64,000 nt of DNA from Croceicoccus bisphenolivorans (lineage in GTDB: Bacteria > Pseudomonadota > Alphaproteobacteria > Sphingomonadales > Sphingomonadaceae): NCBI RefSeq assembly GCF_001634625.1, contig NZ_LRSE01000002.1:1-64000 (forward strand), read 5' to 3'. Made by a program: the position numbers and the translations under genes. Of the stretch, positions 1-10,490 are shown piece after piece. The notes beneath the pieces are model-generated. The model saw only the letters and a program-made list of their open reading frames with translations, was not told the DNA's origin and ran no database searches. Within the stretch, counting starts at the first letter, position 1, and each line of letters opens with the position of its first letter.

Positions 1-112
1 CCGACACCAGCCCCGTCTGCGCCAGAGCGGCTACGAAGGCCCGCTGGACTTCCGGTGTCAGGCGGGCATGGGCGGCCCGCTCTACGGGCGTGAAGGGGAA
101 GGGATCGGACAT
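1..112 (-). CDS. N-terminus of an uncharacterised protein, cut by the window edge
   Basis: Only the first 37 codons are visible. The protein starts MSDPFPFTPV and continues through TPEVQRAFVAALAQTGLVS before leaving the window. The pattern TP-x-x-QRAF-x-x-AL-A-x-TG resembles the lead-in to helix-turn-helix segments in small DNA-binding proteins I associate with sphingomonads, but the helix-turn-helix itself lies outside the window, so this is a weak inference. The base composition is GC-rich like the core genome, unlike the three genes to its right, and it is divergent from them. Confidence 0.5.
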   Translation of the reverse strand, partial: MSDPFPFTPVERAAHARLTPEVQRAFVAALAQTGLVS

Positions 113-257
113 GGGCGCGCTCCGGTGCGGGGGAATTGCTGGGGCGCGGGGAGATAGTGCGGAAATGGGGGTGTAGGAAAATAAAATGTCGGCGAAATGA
201 TGGGAGTAGGTTCCACAGCAGATTGCGTGCGAAGCTATAACCGCCTATCTTTAGACC

Positions 258-542
258 ATGAGCAAGGGTTGGAAAGCACGGAAGCCTTCAAGCTGGTCCT
301 CGACAAAAAGGGGCTCCACGACCTCCAATAGCGTGGAGTGTCGTACTGATGCGTCAAAGTCTGGCGTGACATACCGCGATAGGAAGACTGGAATGTTCTC
401 CTCCGAATCCGGCGCACCTTCAAAGTACCTTTTCAATAAAAAAGTGTCTAGAAGTGTGTCGTTACCAGATGGCCGAACGATCACGACACTACGGCGCGAT
501 ATTCTTGATAAAGCTGTGTCGCGTGATGAGAAGAACAAGTAA
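258..542 (+). CDS. Hypothetical small basic protein, first gene of an AT-rich trio
   Basis: 94 residues, no recognised family. The N-terminal half is Ser/Thr/Lys-rich. The C-terminal half (about 58-94) reads like a real domain, with VSLPDGRTITTLRRDILDKA and a charged end. An in-frame stop lies two codons upstream, so ATG 258 is the first possible start, but no good Shine-Dalgarno is visible. The stop is 16 bases before the GTG of the next gene, which suggests co-transcription. A competing 117-codon frame exists on the opposite strand. I prefer the plus strand because of the operon layout, but the choice is not secure. Confidence 0.45.
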   Translation: MSKGWKARKPSSWSSTKRGSTTSNSVECRTDASKSGVTYRDRKTGMFSSESGAPSKYLFNKKVSRSVSLPDGRTITTLRRDILDKAVSRDEKNK

Positions 543-558
543 CTTATAGGGTTATTTG

Positions 559-1152
559 GTGGAAAATAGTGACAAAGAGAGCGGTTCTGGTCAGCAAGAG
601 CCAAAAGGTGATGTCAAGCCTACCTCTGCTCCACCCTACAGTAAGGCGTTCGAGAATTTCGTCGAAAACCCTGATGATGTCGTGGGTTTGTTGGCCTATG
701 CTCTTTATAAAAGGTCAATAAAAGAGGATATTATGCGGGGTCAGAATGTTCCCGGATACTCTAGAAATCCTCAAATTACAGTTGTTTCGGCATTCAGGAG
801 TAATTCTGAAATTTTAATAGCTGATATCGTTCAGAGGGCTATTTTGGAAGCTACTCCCGATATCGAGCAGAATGCGACTGCTAGTGCGATAATAAGTTCT
901 GCAAATAGTGTAAAAACACATATCGATGATAAGACAAGTTTTAAAAATGCGTTGATTGCAAATATTTTTGCGTGGCTAATATCGATATCGATAGTTGCTA
1001 TAATTCTTTTTATATCGGGCAAGGCAGACGTGGCGCAGGTGTTGGCGCAAGAAGCGCTCACAGCGTCGCAGGTGCAGTCGGATAGCGTTAAAAATGAGTC
1101 GTTGATCGAGGTTGAAAGCAAGGTCGACGATCGTGAAAGTGTAAGCCAATGA
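559..1152 (+). CDS. Hypothetical single-pass membrane protein
   Basis: 197 residues from GTG 559, which has a TAGGG Shine-Dalgarno-like sequence 7 bases upstream. A TTG one codon earlier is the alternative start. The N-terminus is Ser/Gly/Pro-rich and probably disordered. A conserved-looking block GLLAYALYKRSIKEDIMR lies near residues 43-60. One strong hydrophobic segment near residues 131-153 (FAWLISISIVAIILF) is followed by an acidic C-terminal tail, so a membrane-anchored protein is likely. Codon use is clearly more AT-rich than in the neighbouring core genes, consistent with horizontal acquisition. It overlaps the next gene by 4 bases. I do not assign a function. Confidence 0.72.
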   Translation: MENSDKESGSGQQEPKGDVKPTSAPPYSKAFENFVENPDDVVGLLAYALYKRSIKEDIMRGQNVPGYSRNPQITVVSAFRSNSEILIADIVQRAILEATPDIEQNATASAIISSANSVKTHIDDKTSFKNALIANIFAWLISISIVAIILFISGKADVAQVLAQEALTASQVQSDSVKNESLIEVESKVDDRESVSQ

Positions 1153-1646
1153 TCAGAGGGATATCCAGAGTTGTATCGGCCGATCAATTGGAGGTTGGGA
1201 GATTTTATCTGACCTCATTTGGCGGTGACGAAAGTTTCATCATCCAATGTGTTGAGAATGAGCGTGCCACAGAAGATCGCGATAGAATTTTGGCGCTTTA
1301 TTTCGACAGGATAAATGAAAATCGACTCTTTGTAGGAGGATTTCCTGGTACGAATGTTTTTGCGGAACTACTGCCTGTTGCGGTGCGAGTTGATCCCCCA
1401 TCATTTTCGGGTACTCAATTTTCTACGAATTTACGAAAGGATTTGCTGATCGTTGCCGGCAACGAGCCAATCGCGATTGCTGGCACAGGCCGAGGCTGGG
1501 GCTGGGCTGCAGTGAATATGTTCACTGGTAAAATTGTTAATGCCAATGAGCTGGGTGCTTGGGTCTCCTTTGCGAGTTGGTCATTGGTTTATGATGATGA
1601 CGAAGGCGAGATCGAAATTATTTCGTTTGGCGACGATCAAGAGTAG
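1149..1646 (+). CDS. Hypothetical acidic protein, translationally coupled to the upstream membrane protein
   Basis: 165 residues; its ATG overlaps the upstream stop (ATGA), so the two are probably translated together. No signal peptide or membrane segment is visible. It looks like a compact beta-rich cytosolic protein with a Gly/Trp-rich stretch near residues 116-122 (GRGWGWA) and an acidic C-terminus. It shares the AT-rich codon use of the two genes before it. I do not recognise the family. Coupling to a membrane protein suggests the two act together, but nothing in the sequence says at what. Confidence 0.72.
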   Translation: MIRGISRVVSADQLEVGRFYLTSFGGDESFIIQCVENERATEDRDRILALYFDRINENRLFVGGFPGTNVFAELLPVAVRVDPPSFSGTQFSTNLRKDLLIVAGNEPIAIAGTGRGWGWAAVNMFTGKIVNANELGAWVSFASWSLVYDDDEGEIEIISFGDDQE

Positions 1647-1686
1647 TTTGGGAAAGTTGGTTAACCAGCCATAGTTGGCTCCGCAG

Positions 1687-1948
1687 TTTTTTGTTTTAGC
1701 CCCTCAAACGCCGGGCGCGGCGCGTCCGCGCCGCTTGGCTTCCTCGCATAAGCTCGGGCGGCCGTTCGGCCTTGCGGGTGTCGCTTCGCGCCCCGACCAG
1801 CTTGCGGCGCAGAGATCAGGTGTTATGGCCAGCACCTCGGGGCACCGCAGGTGACTCCCGCAAGCGCGAACGCGCGCCGCCGCTTATGCGGCGAAGCCAA
1901 GCGGGCCGGATGGCCCGCGCCCGGCGTCTGAGGGGCCAAACAAAAAGC
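1687..1948. repeat. Long imperfect inverted repeat
   Basis: The left arm (about 1687-1753) and right arm (about 1882-1948) are imperfect reverse complements. Shared blocks include CCCCTCA-ACGCCGGGCG, CGCTTGGCTTC and CGCATAAGC. Similarity fades inward through a CTTGCGGG block near 1771-1778 and its complement near 1856-1863. About 65-130 bases separate the arms. No transposase is encoded inside. The element separates the AT-rich trio from the str operon, and its right edge lies only a few bases before the proposed str promoter. Confidence 0.75.
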
Positions 1949-1953
1949 AAACA

Positions 1954-1989
1954 TTGACCCCACCCCCGAATCCGCGTAGGGGCGCGCCC
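1954..1989 (+). promoter_or_regulatory. Candidate str operon promoter
   Basis: TTGACC (1954-1959), a 17-base spacer, TAGGGG (1977-1982), then the GC-only discriminator CGCGCCC. The layout matches the candidate promoters of rplO and rpsM in this window. It would give a leader of about 310 bases before rpsL. The -10 is a poor match to consensus, and an alternative AT-rich -10-like run, TTTATATATAG (2136-2146), lies closer to the gene. Confidence 0.42.
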
Positions 1990-2199
1990 AATCTCGGTGT
2001 TGGATTTGTCCAACGCCGCTGACCATAGAGCTGAACATTGCCGGTGAGTTGAGGGCCAGCCCCTCGGTTATCCGTCAAAGTAACCTGCCTTGCAGGTGGA
2101 GCGTTTCGGTTCGTGCGATGCCCGATGATGCGGCCTTTATATATAGGGCCGCTCGCCGCATTCGCCCGATCCATTCCTTCCATCGCTGGCAAACGGCTC

Positions 2200-2216
2200 G
2201 GCCAAGTTTTTTGGCC
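2200..2216 (+). promoter_or_regulatory. Hairpin in the rpsL leader
   Basis: GGCCAA, loop GTTTT, TTGGCC: a perfect 6-bp stem about 80 bases before the rpsL start. It could take part in leader control of the str operon. No ribosomal-protein binding site is recognisable by eye. Confidence 0.3.
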
Positions 2217-2299
2217 CGATCCCATTCGCATCCTGTTCCGGAGCGCGGGGGAGGGCGCAACCCGACCGGGGAAACCCGGCGGCCAAGGAAGGAAGCATA

Positions 2300-2671
2300 A
2301 TGCCAACTATCAACCAGCTGGTCCGCAAGGGCCGCGTTCCGCAGAAGGCCAAGAGCAAGGTCCCTGCGATGGAGCAGAACCCGCAGAAGCGCGGCGTTTG
2401 CACCCGCGTCTACACCACGACCCCGAAGAAGCCGAACTCGGCACTTCGCAAGGTTGCCAAGGTGCGCCTGACCAACGGCCGCGAAGTCATCAGCTACATC
2501 CCGGGCGAAGGCCACAACCTGCAGGAGCACTCCGTTGTGCTTATCCGCGGCGGCCGTGTTCGCGACCTTCCCGGCGTTCGCTACCACGTCCTTCGCGGCG
2601 TGCTCGATACGCAGGGCGTGAAGGACCGCAAGCAGTCCCGCTCGAAGTACGGCGCCAAGCGTCCGAAGTAA
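2300..2671 (+). CDS. rpsL: 30S ribosomal protein S12
   Basis: 123 residues, full length for S12, which shapes the decoding centre of the 30S subunit. The streptomycin-site loop [13 protein letters not shown] (K43, counting Met) is intact. The second classical streptomycin-resistance position reads [13 protein letters not shown]: residue 88 is Arg (CGC codon), where E. coli S12 has Lys. The ATG has a strong purine-rich Shine-Dalgarno (AAGGAAGGAAG). It heads the str operon with rpsG, fusA and tuf. Confidence 0.98.
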   Translation: MPTINQLVRKGRVPQKAKSKVPAMEQNPQKRGVCTRVYTTTPKKPNSALRKVAKVRLTNGREVISYIPGEGHNLQEHSVVLIRGGRVRDLPGVRYHVLRGVLDTQGVKDRKQSRSKYGAKRPK

Positions 2672-2689
2672 CGCGCACCCGCTTCCATC

Positions 2690-2804
2690 CGTCATCCCCG
2701 CGCCAGAAAATCTTGGGGCGGGGATCCAGTGCGGACCGGAAGCATGGTTTGAGTTTCAATCGCTGCGTTTTTCCCTCCGGATCCCCGCCTGCGCGGGGAT
2801 GACG
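2690..2804. repeat. Palindromic intergenic repeat with 14-bp terminal inverted repeats
   Basis: The ends are perfect inverted repeats, CGTCATCCCCGCGC (2690-2703) and GCGCGGGGATGACG (2791-2804). The right end alone folds as ATCCCCGC-CTGC-GCGGGGAT (2781-2800). It looks like a REP- or MITE-type element of the GTCATCCCCGC class common in proteobacterial intergenic DNA. It fills most of the rpsL-rpsG spacer. Confidence 0.75.
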
Positions 2805-2844
2805 AACCGGGAAATCCAGCGACAAGAAAGAAGGAATTAGCGAC

Positions 2845-3315
2845 ATGTCACGTCGTCGTCGTCCCGAGAAGCGGGAAATCCTGCCTGATCCGAAGTTCGG
2901 AGATCAGGTCCTGTCGAAGTTCATGAACAATCTCATGCTCGACGGTAAGAAGGCCGTTGCCGAAAAGATCGTCTATGGCGCTCTCGACACTGTCGAAGCC
3001 AAGGCCAAGAGCGATCCTGTGCAGCTGTTCCATGACGCGCTGAACAACGTCATGCCGCAGATCGAGGTCCGCAGCCGCCGCGTTGGTGGTGCGACCTACC
3101 AGGTCCCCGTCGAAGTCCGTCCGGAACGTGCACAGGCGCTGGCCATCCGCTGGCTGATCACGGCTGCGCGCAACCGTCCGGAAACGACGATGGCTGCACG
3201 CCTGTCGGGCGAACTGCTGGATGCCTCGAACAACCGCGGCAACGCCGTGAAAAAGCGCGAGGACACCCACCGCATGGCAGACGCCAACCGCGCGTTCTCG
3301 CACTATCGCTGGTAA
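2845..3315 (+). CDS. rpsG: 30S ribosomal protein S7
   Basis: 156 residues, the usual length. S7 binds the 3' major domain of 16S rRNA and starts assembly of the 30S head. The N-terminal Arg-rich arm ([10 protein letters not shown]) and the C-terminal [15 protein letters not shown] end are both present. AAGAAGGAATTAG provides the ribosome-binding site. The 170-base gap after rpsL is mostly taken up by the palindromic repeat. Confidence 0.98.
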   Translation: MSRRRRPEKREILPDPKFGDQVLSKFMNNLMLDGKKAVAEKIVYGALDTVEAKAKSDPVQLFHDALNNVMPQIEVRSRRVGGATYQVPVEVRPERAQALAIRWLITAARNRPETTMAARLSGELLDASNNRGNAVKKREDTHRMADANRAFSHYRW

Positions 3316-3440
3316 GATGCATCAAGGGCGCGGTGGGGCATGCCTGCCGCGTCTTCAGATGGTCATATTAGTCACTATATGGGGCGGGTCCGGACCGGAC
3401 CTGTTCCGAACACCACCCAGAAGCCCCTAAGGAATTTTCC

Positions 3441-5573
<2,133 letters not shown>

Positions 5574-5711
5574 TCGCGAGCAGGGGTAACGGAGAAGCTT
5601 GCACAAGCCTCTCCAACGGTCTAGGGGCGGCGCCTGATTCAGCGGGTGCCGTCTCTGTCCCGCCTAAAATCAAACACGATCAATTGATCCAGACGAACAG
5701 AGGTTTTTAAA

Positions 5712-6887
5712 ATGGCGAAAGCTAAGTTTGAGCGGAACAAGCCGCACTGCAACATCGGCACCATCGGTCACGTCGACCACGGCAAGACCACGCTGACCGC
5801 GGCCATCACCAAGGTCCTCGGCGCTCCCGTCGACTTCGCGAACATCGACAAGGCTCCCGAAGAGCGCGAGCGCGGCATCACCATCTCGACCGCGCACGTC
5901 GAGTATGAGACCGACGCTCGCCACTACGCGCACGTCGACTGCCCGGGTCACGCCGACTACGTGAAGAACATGATCACCGGTGCCGCCCAGATGGACGGCG
6001 CGATCCTCGTTGTGAACGCTGCTGACGGCCCGATGCCGCAGACCCGCGAGCACATCCTGCTCGCTCGCCAGGTTGGCGTTCCGGCTCTCGTCGTGTTCAT
6101 GAACAAGGTCGACCAGGTTGACGACGCCGAACTGCTCGAGCTCGTCGAACTCGAAATCCGCGAGCTCCTGTCGAGCTACGATTTCCCGGGCGACGATATT
6201 CCGATCATCGCAGGTTCGGCTCTTGCCGCTCTCGAAGGTCGCGACGCCGAAATCGGTGAAGACAAGATCAAGGAACTGATGCAGGCCGTGGATGACTACA
6301 TCCCGCAGCCGCCGCGTCCGACCGACAAGCCCTTCCTGATGCCCGTCGAAGACGTGTTCTCGATCTCGGGTCGTGGTACGGTTGTTACCGGCCGCGTCGA
6401 AACTGGCATCATCAAGGTTGGTGAAGAAGTCGAGATCGTCGGCATCAAGGACACCAAGAAGACGACCGTCACCGGCGTTGAAATGTTCCGCAAGCTGCTC
6501 GACCAGGGTGAAGCCGGCGACAACATCGGCGCTCTGATCCGTGGCGTGGCTCGTGAAGAAGTCGAGCGTGGTCAGGTCCTCTGCAAGCCCGGTTCTGTTA
6601 CCCCACACACCGAGTTCAACGCAGAAGTCTACGTCCTTTCGAAGGACGAAGGTGGCCGTCATACGCCGTTCTTCGCCAACTACCGTCCGCAGTTCTACTT
6701 CCGCACGACCGACGTGACGGGCGAAGTGATCCTGCCGGAAGGCACCGAAATGGTCATGCCGGGCGACAACGTCACCATCGGCGTGAAGCTGATCGCTCCG
6801 ATCGCGATGGATGAAGGTCTGCGCTTCGCAATCCGCGAAGGTGGCCGCACCGTCGGTTCGGGGGTTGTCAGCACGATCACGAAGTAA
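5712..6887 (+). CDS. tuf: Elongation factor Tu
   Basis: 391 residues, the normal size. It delivers aminoacyl-tRNA to the ribosome A site. G1 GHVDHGKT (19-26), G3 DCPGH (76-80) and G4 NKVD (131-134) are intact, with the switch I segment [10 protein letters not shown] before G3. The start has AGAGG upstream. The fusA-tuf spacer (about 138 bases) contains a hairpin (GGAGA...TCTCC, 5598-5621) and a TAAAAT sequence near 5665, so tuf may also have its own promoter. Confidence 0.98.
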   Translation: MAKAKFERNKPHCNIGTIGHVDHGKTTLTAAITKVLGAPVDFANIDKAPEERERGITISTAHVEYETDARHYAHVDCPGHADYVKNMITGAAQMDGAILVVNAADGPMPQTREHILLARQVGVPALVVFMNKVDQVDDAELLELVELEIRELLSSYDFPGDDIPIIAGSALAALEGRDAEIGEDKIKELMQAVDDYIPQPPRPTDKPFLMPVEDVFSISGRGTVVTGRVETGIIKVGEEVEIVGIKDTKKTTVTGVEMFRKLLDQGEAGDNIGALIRGVAREEVERGQVLCKPGSVTPHTEFNAEVYVLSKDEGGRHTPFFANYRPQFYFRTTDVTGEVILPEGTEMVMPGDNVTIGVKLIAPIAMDEGLRFAIREGGRTVGSGVVSTITK

Positions 6888-6944
6888 TATAGGCACGCGC
6901 GTCGGCGGGGTGATTCACTCCGCCGGCCGGAATTTCCGGAAGGG

Positions 6945-7011
6945 CCGCCCCTTCCCCGCGCAGCTCGAAAACGCAGCTGCGATGGTGAGGCGGGGCGGTT
7001 CTTTCTTTTTT
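6945..7011 (+). terminator. Terminator-like structure after tuf
   Basis: Outer stem CCGCCCC (6945-6951) pairs with GGGGCGG (6992-6998), with a nested CAGCT/AGCTG hairpin in the loop, followed by a pyrimidine run TTCTTTCTTTTTT. This resembles an intrinsic terminator or attenuator separating the str genes from the S10 operon. Confidence 0.5.
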
Positions 7012-7061
7012 GGAGAAGGGTCGTTTCCCTTTTCCTTGGCTCTTTCGCATCGGTATTGGAC

Positions 7062-7373
7062 ATGGAAGCTCAGAATATCCGCATTCGCCTCAAGGCGTTT
7101 GACCATCGCGTTCTCGATCAGGCTACTGGCGAGATCGCCGAAACCGCACGCCGCACCGGCGCGCTTATTCGGGGCCCCATTCCGCTGCCGACGCGTATCG
7201 AGAAATTCACCGTGAACCGCGGTCCGCACATCGACAAGAAGTCGCGGGAGCAGTTCGAGGTTCGTACCTACAAGCGGCTGCTCGACATCGTGCAGCCCAA
7301 CGCCGCCACGGTGGACGCGCTCATGAAGCTCGACCTTGCTGCCGGCGTAAACGTGGAGATCAAGCTGGCCTGA
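7062..7373 (+). CDS. rpsJ: 30S ribosomal protein S10
   Basis: 103 residues from ATG 7062 ([19 protein letters not shown]), matching the family. A TTG two codons earlier is an unlikely start. S10 is a 30S head protein and, as NusE, also works in antitermination. [17 protein letters not shown] and the C-terminal [12 protein letters not shown] are typical. No strong Shine-Dalgarno is visible. It opens the S10 operon just after tuf, the usual alphaproteobacterial arrangement. Confidence 0.97.
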   Translation: MEAQNIRIRLKAFDHRVLDQATGEIAETARRTGALIRGPIPLPTRIEKFTVNRGPHIDKKSREQFEVRTYKRLLDIVQPNAATVDALMKLDLAAGVNVEIKLA

Positions 7374-7576
7374 GCCGGCTCCGGTCTTCGCGGCTGCCGC
7401 TAACGGCGGCGAAGACTTAGGGATACCGCCGGAATTCGTTCCGGGCTGCGTCCCCCGTCTCGCTCTCTTCCGAAAGGCGGAGGGCATTATCAGCCCGGAC
7501 GGGGCGACGCATGATAAATCAGGGCTGACAAGCACCGTGGGATGGGCCTTCGGTGCCTCTGTTAGGAGATTGGATC
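7374..7576 (+). promoter_or_regulatory. Structured 203-base spacer between rpsJ and rplC
   Basis: The spacer holds a strong hairpin, GTCTTCGC (7384-7391) with GCGAAGAC (7409-7416). A second inverted pair is TCAGCCC (about 7490-7496) with GGGCTGA (about 7523-7529). No coding frame stands out. The other gaps from rplC to rpsQ are at most 22 bases, so this is unusually long and may be a control or processing region. Confidence 0.4.
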
Positions 7577-8431
7577 ATGCGCACTGGCGTGATCGCCAAG
7601 AAGGTCGGGATGACCCGCCTTTTCCAGGAGGATGGACGTCACGTTCCCGTGACCGTTCTTGCCCTGGAAGATTGTCAGGTTGTTTCGCACCGCACGATGG
7701 ACCGCGACGGTTATGTCGCCGTCCAGCTCGGCGCGGGTGAGGCGAAGCTTAAAAACGTCGCAAAGCCGCAGCGCGAACATTTCGCGAAGGCTGAAGTGAC
7801 CCCCAAGATGAAGGTCGCTGAATTCCGCGTCGAGGCCGAAGACGGTCTCCCGCCGGTCGGTGCCACCATCAGCGCGGAACATTTCATCGCTGGCCAGAAG
7901 GTCGATATCACCGGTCACACGCAGGGCAAGGGCTTCGCCGGCGCCATGAAGCGTTGGGGCTTCGGTGGTATGCGTGCCACCCACGGCGTGTCGATCAGCC
8001 ACCGTGCTCACGGTTCGACCGGTAATCGCCAGGATCCGGGCCGCGTCTTCAAGAACAAGAAGATGGCCGGTCACATGGGTGATCGCCAGCGCACACAGCA
8101 GAACCTCGAAATCGTGCGCACCGACGCCGATCGCGGCCTGCTCTTCGTCAAGGGTTCGGTTCCGGGCGCGAAGAACTCGTGGCTCGTCGTGACCGACGCC
8201 GTGAAGCTGCCGCTTCCCGAAGGTCTGCCGTTCCCGGCGGCCCTGCTCGAGAAGAAGAGCACTCTGCCCGAGCACGAGGAAGCCCCCGCCGGCATGGTCG
8301 AGGCAGCTGCCGAGCACGAAGTGCAGCCGGAAGTATCCGCTGAGCAGCAGGAAGTTCTGCTGAACGGGCAGGAAGCCGGTGCCGACACCGAAAACAACGC
8401 TGCCGATGGCAGCGAGAACAAGGAGGGCTGA
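7577..8431 (+). CDS. rplC: 50S ribosomal protein L3 with an acidic C-terminal extension
   Basis: 284 residues from ATG 7577, which has AGGAG 8 bases upstream. In-frame codons upstream are not expected to be translated. L3 is an early 50S assembly protein near the peptidyl-transferase centre. The core ends near residue 225 with the typical [11 protein letters not shown] and an Ala/Pro linker. A further ~55 residues are Glu/Ala/Asn-rich, making this clearly longer than the ~210-residue bacterial norm. The Gln of the conserved [15 protein letters not shown] loop, a methylation site in other bacteria, is present. Confidence 0.96.
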   Translation: MRTGVIAKKVGMTRLFQEDGRHVPVTVLALEDCQVVSHRTMDRDGYVAVQLGAGEAKLKNVAKPQREHFAKAEVTPKMKVAEFRVEAEDGLPPVGATISAEHFIAGQKVDITGHTQGKGFAGAMKRWGFGGMRATHGVSISHRAHGSTGNRQDPGRVFKNKKMAGHMGDRQRTQQNLEIVRTDADRGLLFVKGSVPGAKNSWLVVTDAVKLPLPEGLPFPAALLEKKSTLPEHEEAPAGMVEAAAEHEVQPEVSAEQQEVLLNGQEAGADTENNAADGSENKEG

Positions 8432-8434
8432 TCC

Positions 8435-9058
8435 GTGAAGGTGAAGGTCCAGAAACTCGACGGCAAGGCGTCGGGCGACATCGAGCTGAACGACGACGTC
8501 TTCGGTATCGAGCCGCGTGCGGACATCCTGCACCGCGTCGTCACCTGGCAGCTGTGGAACCGTCGCGGCACCGCCCGTCCGACGCGTGAGCGTTCGGATG
8601 TAGCGCGCACCGGCAAGAAGTGGGGTCGCCAGAAAGGTGGCGGTACCGCTCGTCACGGCGACCGTGCTGCTCCCGTCTTCATCGGCGGTGGTAAGGCTCA
8701 TGGTGCCCGCAAGCGCGATTTCGACATCTCGCTGAACAAGAAGCTCCGCGCGCTCGGTCTGAAGATGGCCCTGTCGACGAAGGCGAAGGACGGCCTCGTT
8801 GTCGTTGACTCGCTGGAACTCGCAGACGCGAAGACCAAGGCGCTCAAGGCCCAGTTCGAGAAGCTCGGCTTTGGCGGCAAGGTTCTTGTCATCGATGGTG
8901 ACAGCGTCAACGACGGTTTCCGCAAGGCTGCGGGCAACCTGCCGGGCGTCAATGTCCTGCCGGCCGTCGGCGCGAACGTCTATGACATCCTGAAGCACGA
9001 CACGCTGATCCTTACCAAGGATGCGGTCGAAAAGCTGGAGGCACGGTTCAATGGCTAA
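8435..9058 (+). CDS. rplD: 50S ribosomal protein L4
   Basis: 207 residues starting at GTG, with AGGAGG 7 bases upstream overlapping the end of rplC. L4 lines the peptide exit tunnel. The loop region [20 protein letters not shown] is the tunnel extension that contacts 23S rRNA. It is tightly packed between rplC and rplW and overlaps rplW by 8 bases. Confidence 0.97.
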   Translation: MKVKVQKLDGKASGDIELNDDVFGIEPRADILHRVVTWQLWNRRGTARPTRERSDVARTGKKWGRQKGGGTARHGDRAAPVFIGGGKAHGARKRDFDISLNKKLRALGLKMALSTKAKDGLVVVDSLELADAKTKALKAQFEKLGFGGKVLVIDGDSVNDGFRKAAGNLPGVNVLPAVGANVYDILKHDTLILTKDAVEKLEARFNG

Positions 9059-9359
9059 AGCCAAGGAAATCGACGTGCGGCATTACGACGTGATCGTTGC
9101 CCCGCACATCACCGAGAAGTCGACGCTTCTCTCCGAACACAACGCCGTCGTCTTCAAGGTCGTCGAAAGCGCGACGAAGCCGCAGATCAAGGAGGCTGTC
9201 GAAGCGCTGTTCGACGTCAAGGTCACCGGCGTTAACACCATCGTCCAGAAGGGCAAGGTGAAGCGCTGGAAGGGCAAGCCCTACAAGCGCGTCGACGTGA
9301 AGAAGGCGATCGTGACGCTGGCCGACGGCCAGTCCATCGACGTCACCAGCGGTATCTGA
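9051..9359 (+). CDS. rplW: 50S ribosomal protein L23
   Basis: 102 residues from ATG 9051, within the last codons of rplD. Earlier in-frame ATGs fall inside rplD and lack family similarity. L23 sits at the tunnel exit and docks trigger factor and [16 protein letters not shown] and the basic loop [14 protein letters not shown] are characteristic. Confidence 0.96.
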   Translation: MAKAKEIDVRHYDVIVAPHITEKSTLLSEHNAVVFKVVESATKPQIKEAVEALFDVKVTGVNTIVQKGKVKRWKGKPYKRVDVKKAIVTLADGQSIDVTSGI

Positions 9360-9371
9360 GGCTAGAGACTG

Positions 9372-10208
9372 ATGGCACTGAAGAACTACAAACCGACTTC
9401 GCCGGCCCGCCGTGGCCTGGTGCTGGTCGACAAGTCGAGCCTCTGGAAGGGCAAGCCTGTCAAGGCGTTGACCGAAGGCAAGCGCAAGACGGGTGGCCGC
9501 AACAACAAGGGCCACGTGACTTCGCGCGGCATCGGTGGCGGCCACAAGCAGAAGTACCGCTACGTCGACTTCAAGCGTCGCAAGTGGGATGTTCCCGCTA
9601 CCGTCGAACGTCTTGAGTACGACCCGAACCGCACCGCGTTCATCGCGCTCCTCAAGTACGAGGATGGCGAGCAGGCCTACATCATTGCGCCGCAGCGTCT
9701 TGCGGTCGGTGACACGGTCGTCGCGTCGGAAAAGGCCGATACCAAGCCGGGCAACGCGATGCTCCTGTCGCAGATGCCGGTCGGTACGATCGCTCACAAC
9801 CTGGAAATGAAGCCGGGCAAGGGTGCGCAGATTGCGCGTTCGGCCGGCACCTACGCCCAGATCGTCGGTCGCGACCGCGGCATGGTGATCGTGCGTCTTT
9901 CCTCGGGCGAGCAGCGCTACCTTCGCGGTGACTGCATGGGCACCGTCGGTGCCGTGTCGAACCCCGACAATTCCAACCAGACGCTGGCCAAGGCCGGTCG
10001 TCGTCGCTGGATGGGCGTGAAGCCGCTGACCCGCGGTGTTGCGAAGAACCCGGTCGACCACCCGCACGGTGGTGGTGAAGGCCGCACCTCTGGTGGCCGT
10101 CATCCGGTTACCCCGTGGGGCAAGCCGACCAAGGGCGCCCGCACGCGCAACAACAAGCAGACGGACAAGATGATCATCCGTTCGCGCCACGCGAAGAAGA
10201 AGAGGTAA
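9372..10208 (+). CDS. rplB: 50S ribosomal protein L2
   Basis: 278 residues, the usual length. L2 is needed for subunit association and peptidyl-transferase assembly. The RNA-binding core includes [20 protein letters not shown], and the C-terminal [20 protein letters not shown] contains the conserved His of the peptidyl-transferase region. It begins 12 bases after rplW and ends 6 bases before rpsS. Confidence 0.98.
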   Translation: MALKNYKPTSPARRGLVLVDKSSLWKGKPVKALTEGKRKTGGRNNKGHVTSRGIGGGHKQKYRYVDFKRRKWDVPATVERLEYDPNRTAFIALLKYEDGEQAYIIAPQRLAVGDTVVASEKADTKPGNAMLLSQMPVGTIAHNLEMKPGKGAQIARSAGTYAQIVGRDRGMVIVRLSSGEQRYLRGDCMGTVGAVSNPDNSNQTLAKAGRRRWMGVKPLTRGVAKNPVDHPHGGGEGRTSGGRHPVTPWGKPTKGARTRNNKQTDKMIIRSRHAKKKR

Positions 10209-10214
10209 GCGGTA

Positions 10215-10490
10215 ATGGCTCGTTCGCTCCGCAAGGGTCCGTTTGTTGACCTCCACCTGCTGAAGAAAGCAGAAACCGCCCAGGAATCGGGTGGACGTGC
10301 GCCGATCAAGACTTGGTCGCGCCGTTCGACGATCCTGCCCCAGTTCGTTGGCCTGACGATCAACGTCTACAACGGCCAGAAGCACATCCCCGTGTCCGTT
10401 AACGAGGACATGGTCGGCCACAAGCTCGGTGAATTCGCGCCCACGCGTTCGTTCCCGGGTCACGCCGCTGACAAGAAGGGTAAGCGCTGA
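10215..10490 (+). CDS. rpsS: 30S ribosomal protein S19
   Basis: 91 residues, standard. S19 forms a 30S head complex with S13 near the A-site finger. [12 protein letters not shown] and [20 protein letters not shown] are family hallmarks. The TGA stop shares a base with the ATG of rplV, indicating coupled translation. Confidence 0.97.
   Translation: MARSLRKGPFVDLHLLKKAETAQESGGRAPIKTWSRRSTILPQFVGLTINVYNGQKHIPVSVNEDMVGHKLGEFAPTRSFPGHAADKKGKR

Noticed and set aside
251-604. 117-codon minus-strand frame overlapping the first AT-rich gene
   Set aside because: It reads plausibly, but it would converge into the coupled gene trio and its start lies inside the next gene. The plus-strand gene fits the operon better. 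Not fully excluded.
1772-2306. Several frames of 61-140 codons on both strands in and around the inverted repeat
   Set aside because: They follow the repeat arms and the rpsL leader and are Arg/Pro/Gly-rich with no protein-like features.
5598-5670. Separate tuf promoter (TAAAAT near 5665)
   Set aside because: The -10 looks good, but at 17 bases upstream the -35 reads GCGGGT, so the evidence is too weak to list as a feature.
7562-9064. 500-codon minus-strand frame opposite rplC-rplD
   Set aside because: Shadow of two certain ribosomal genes; no ribosome site and no recognisable domain.
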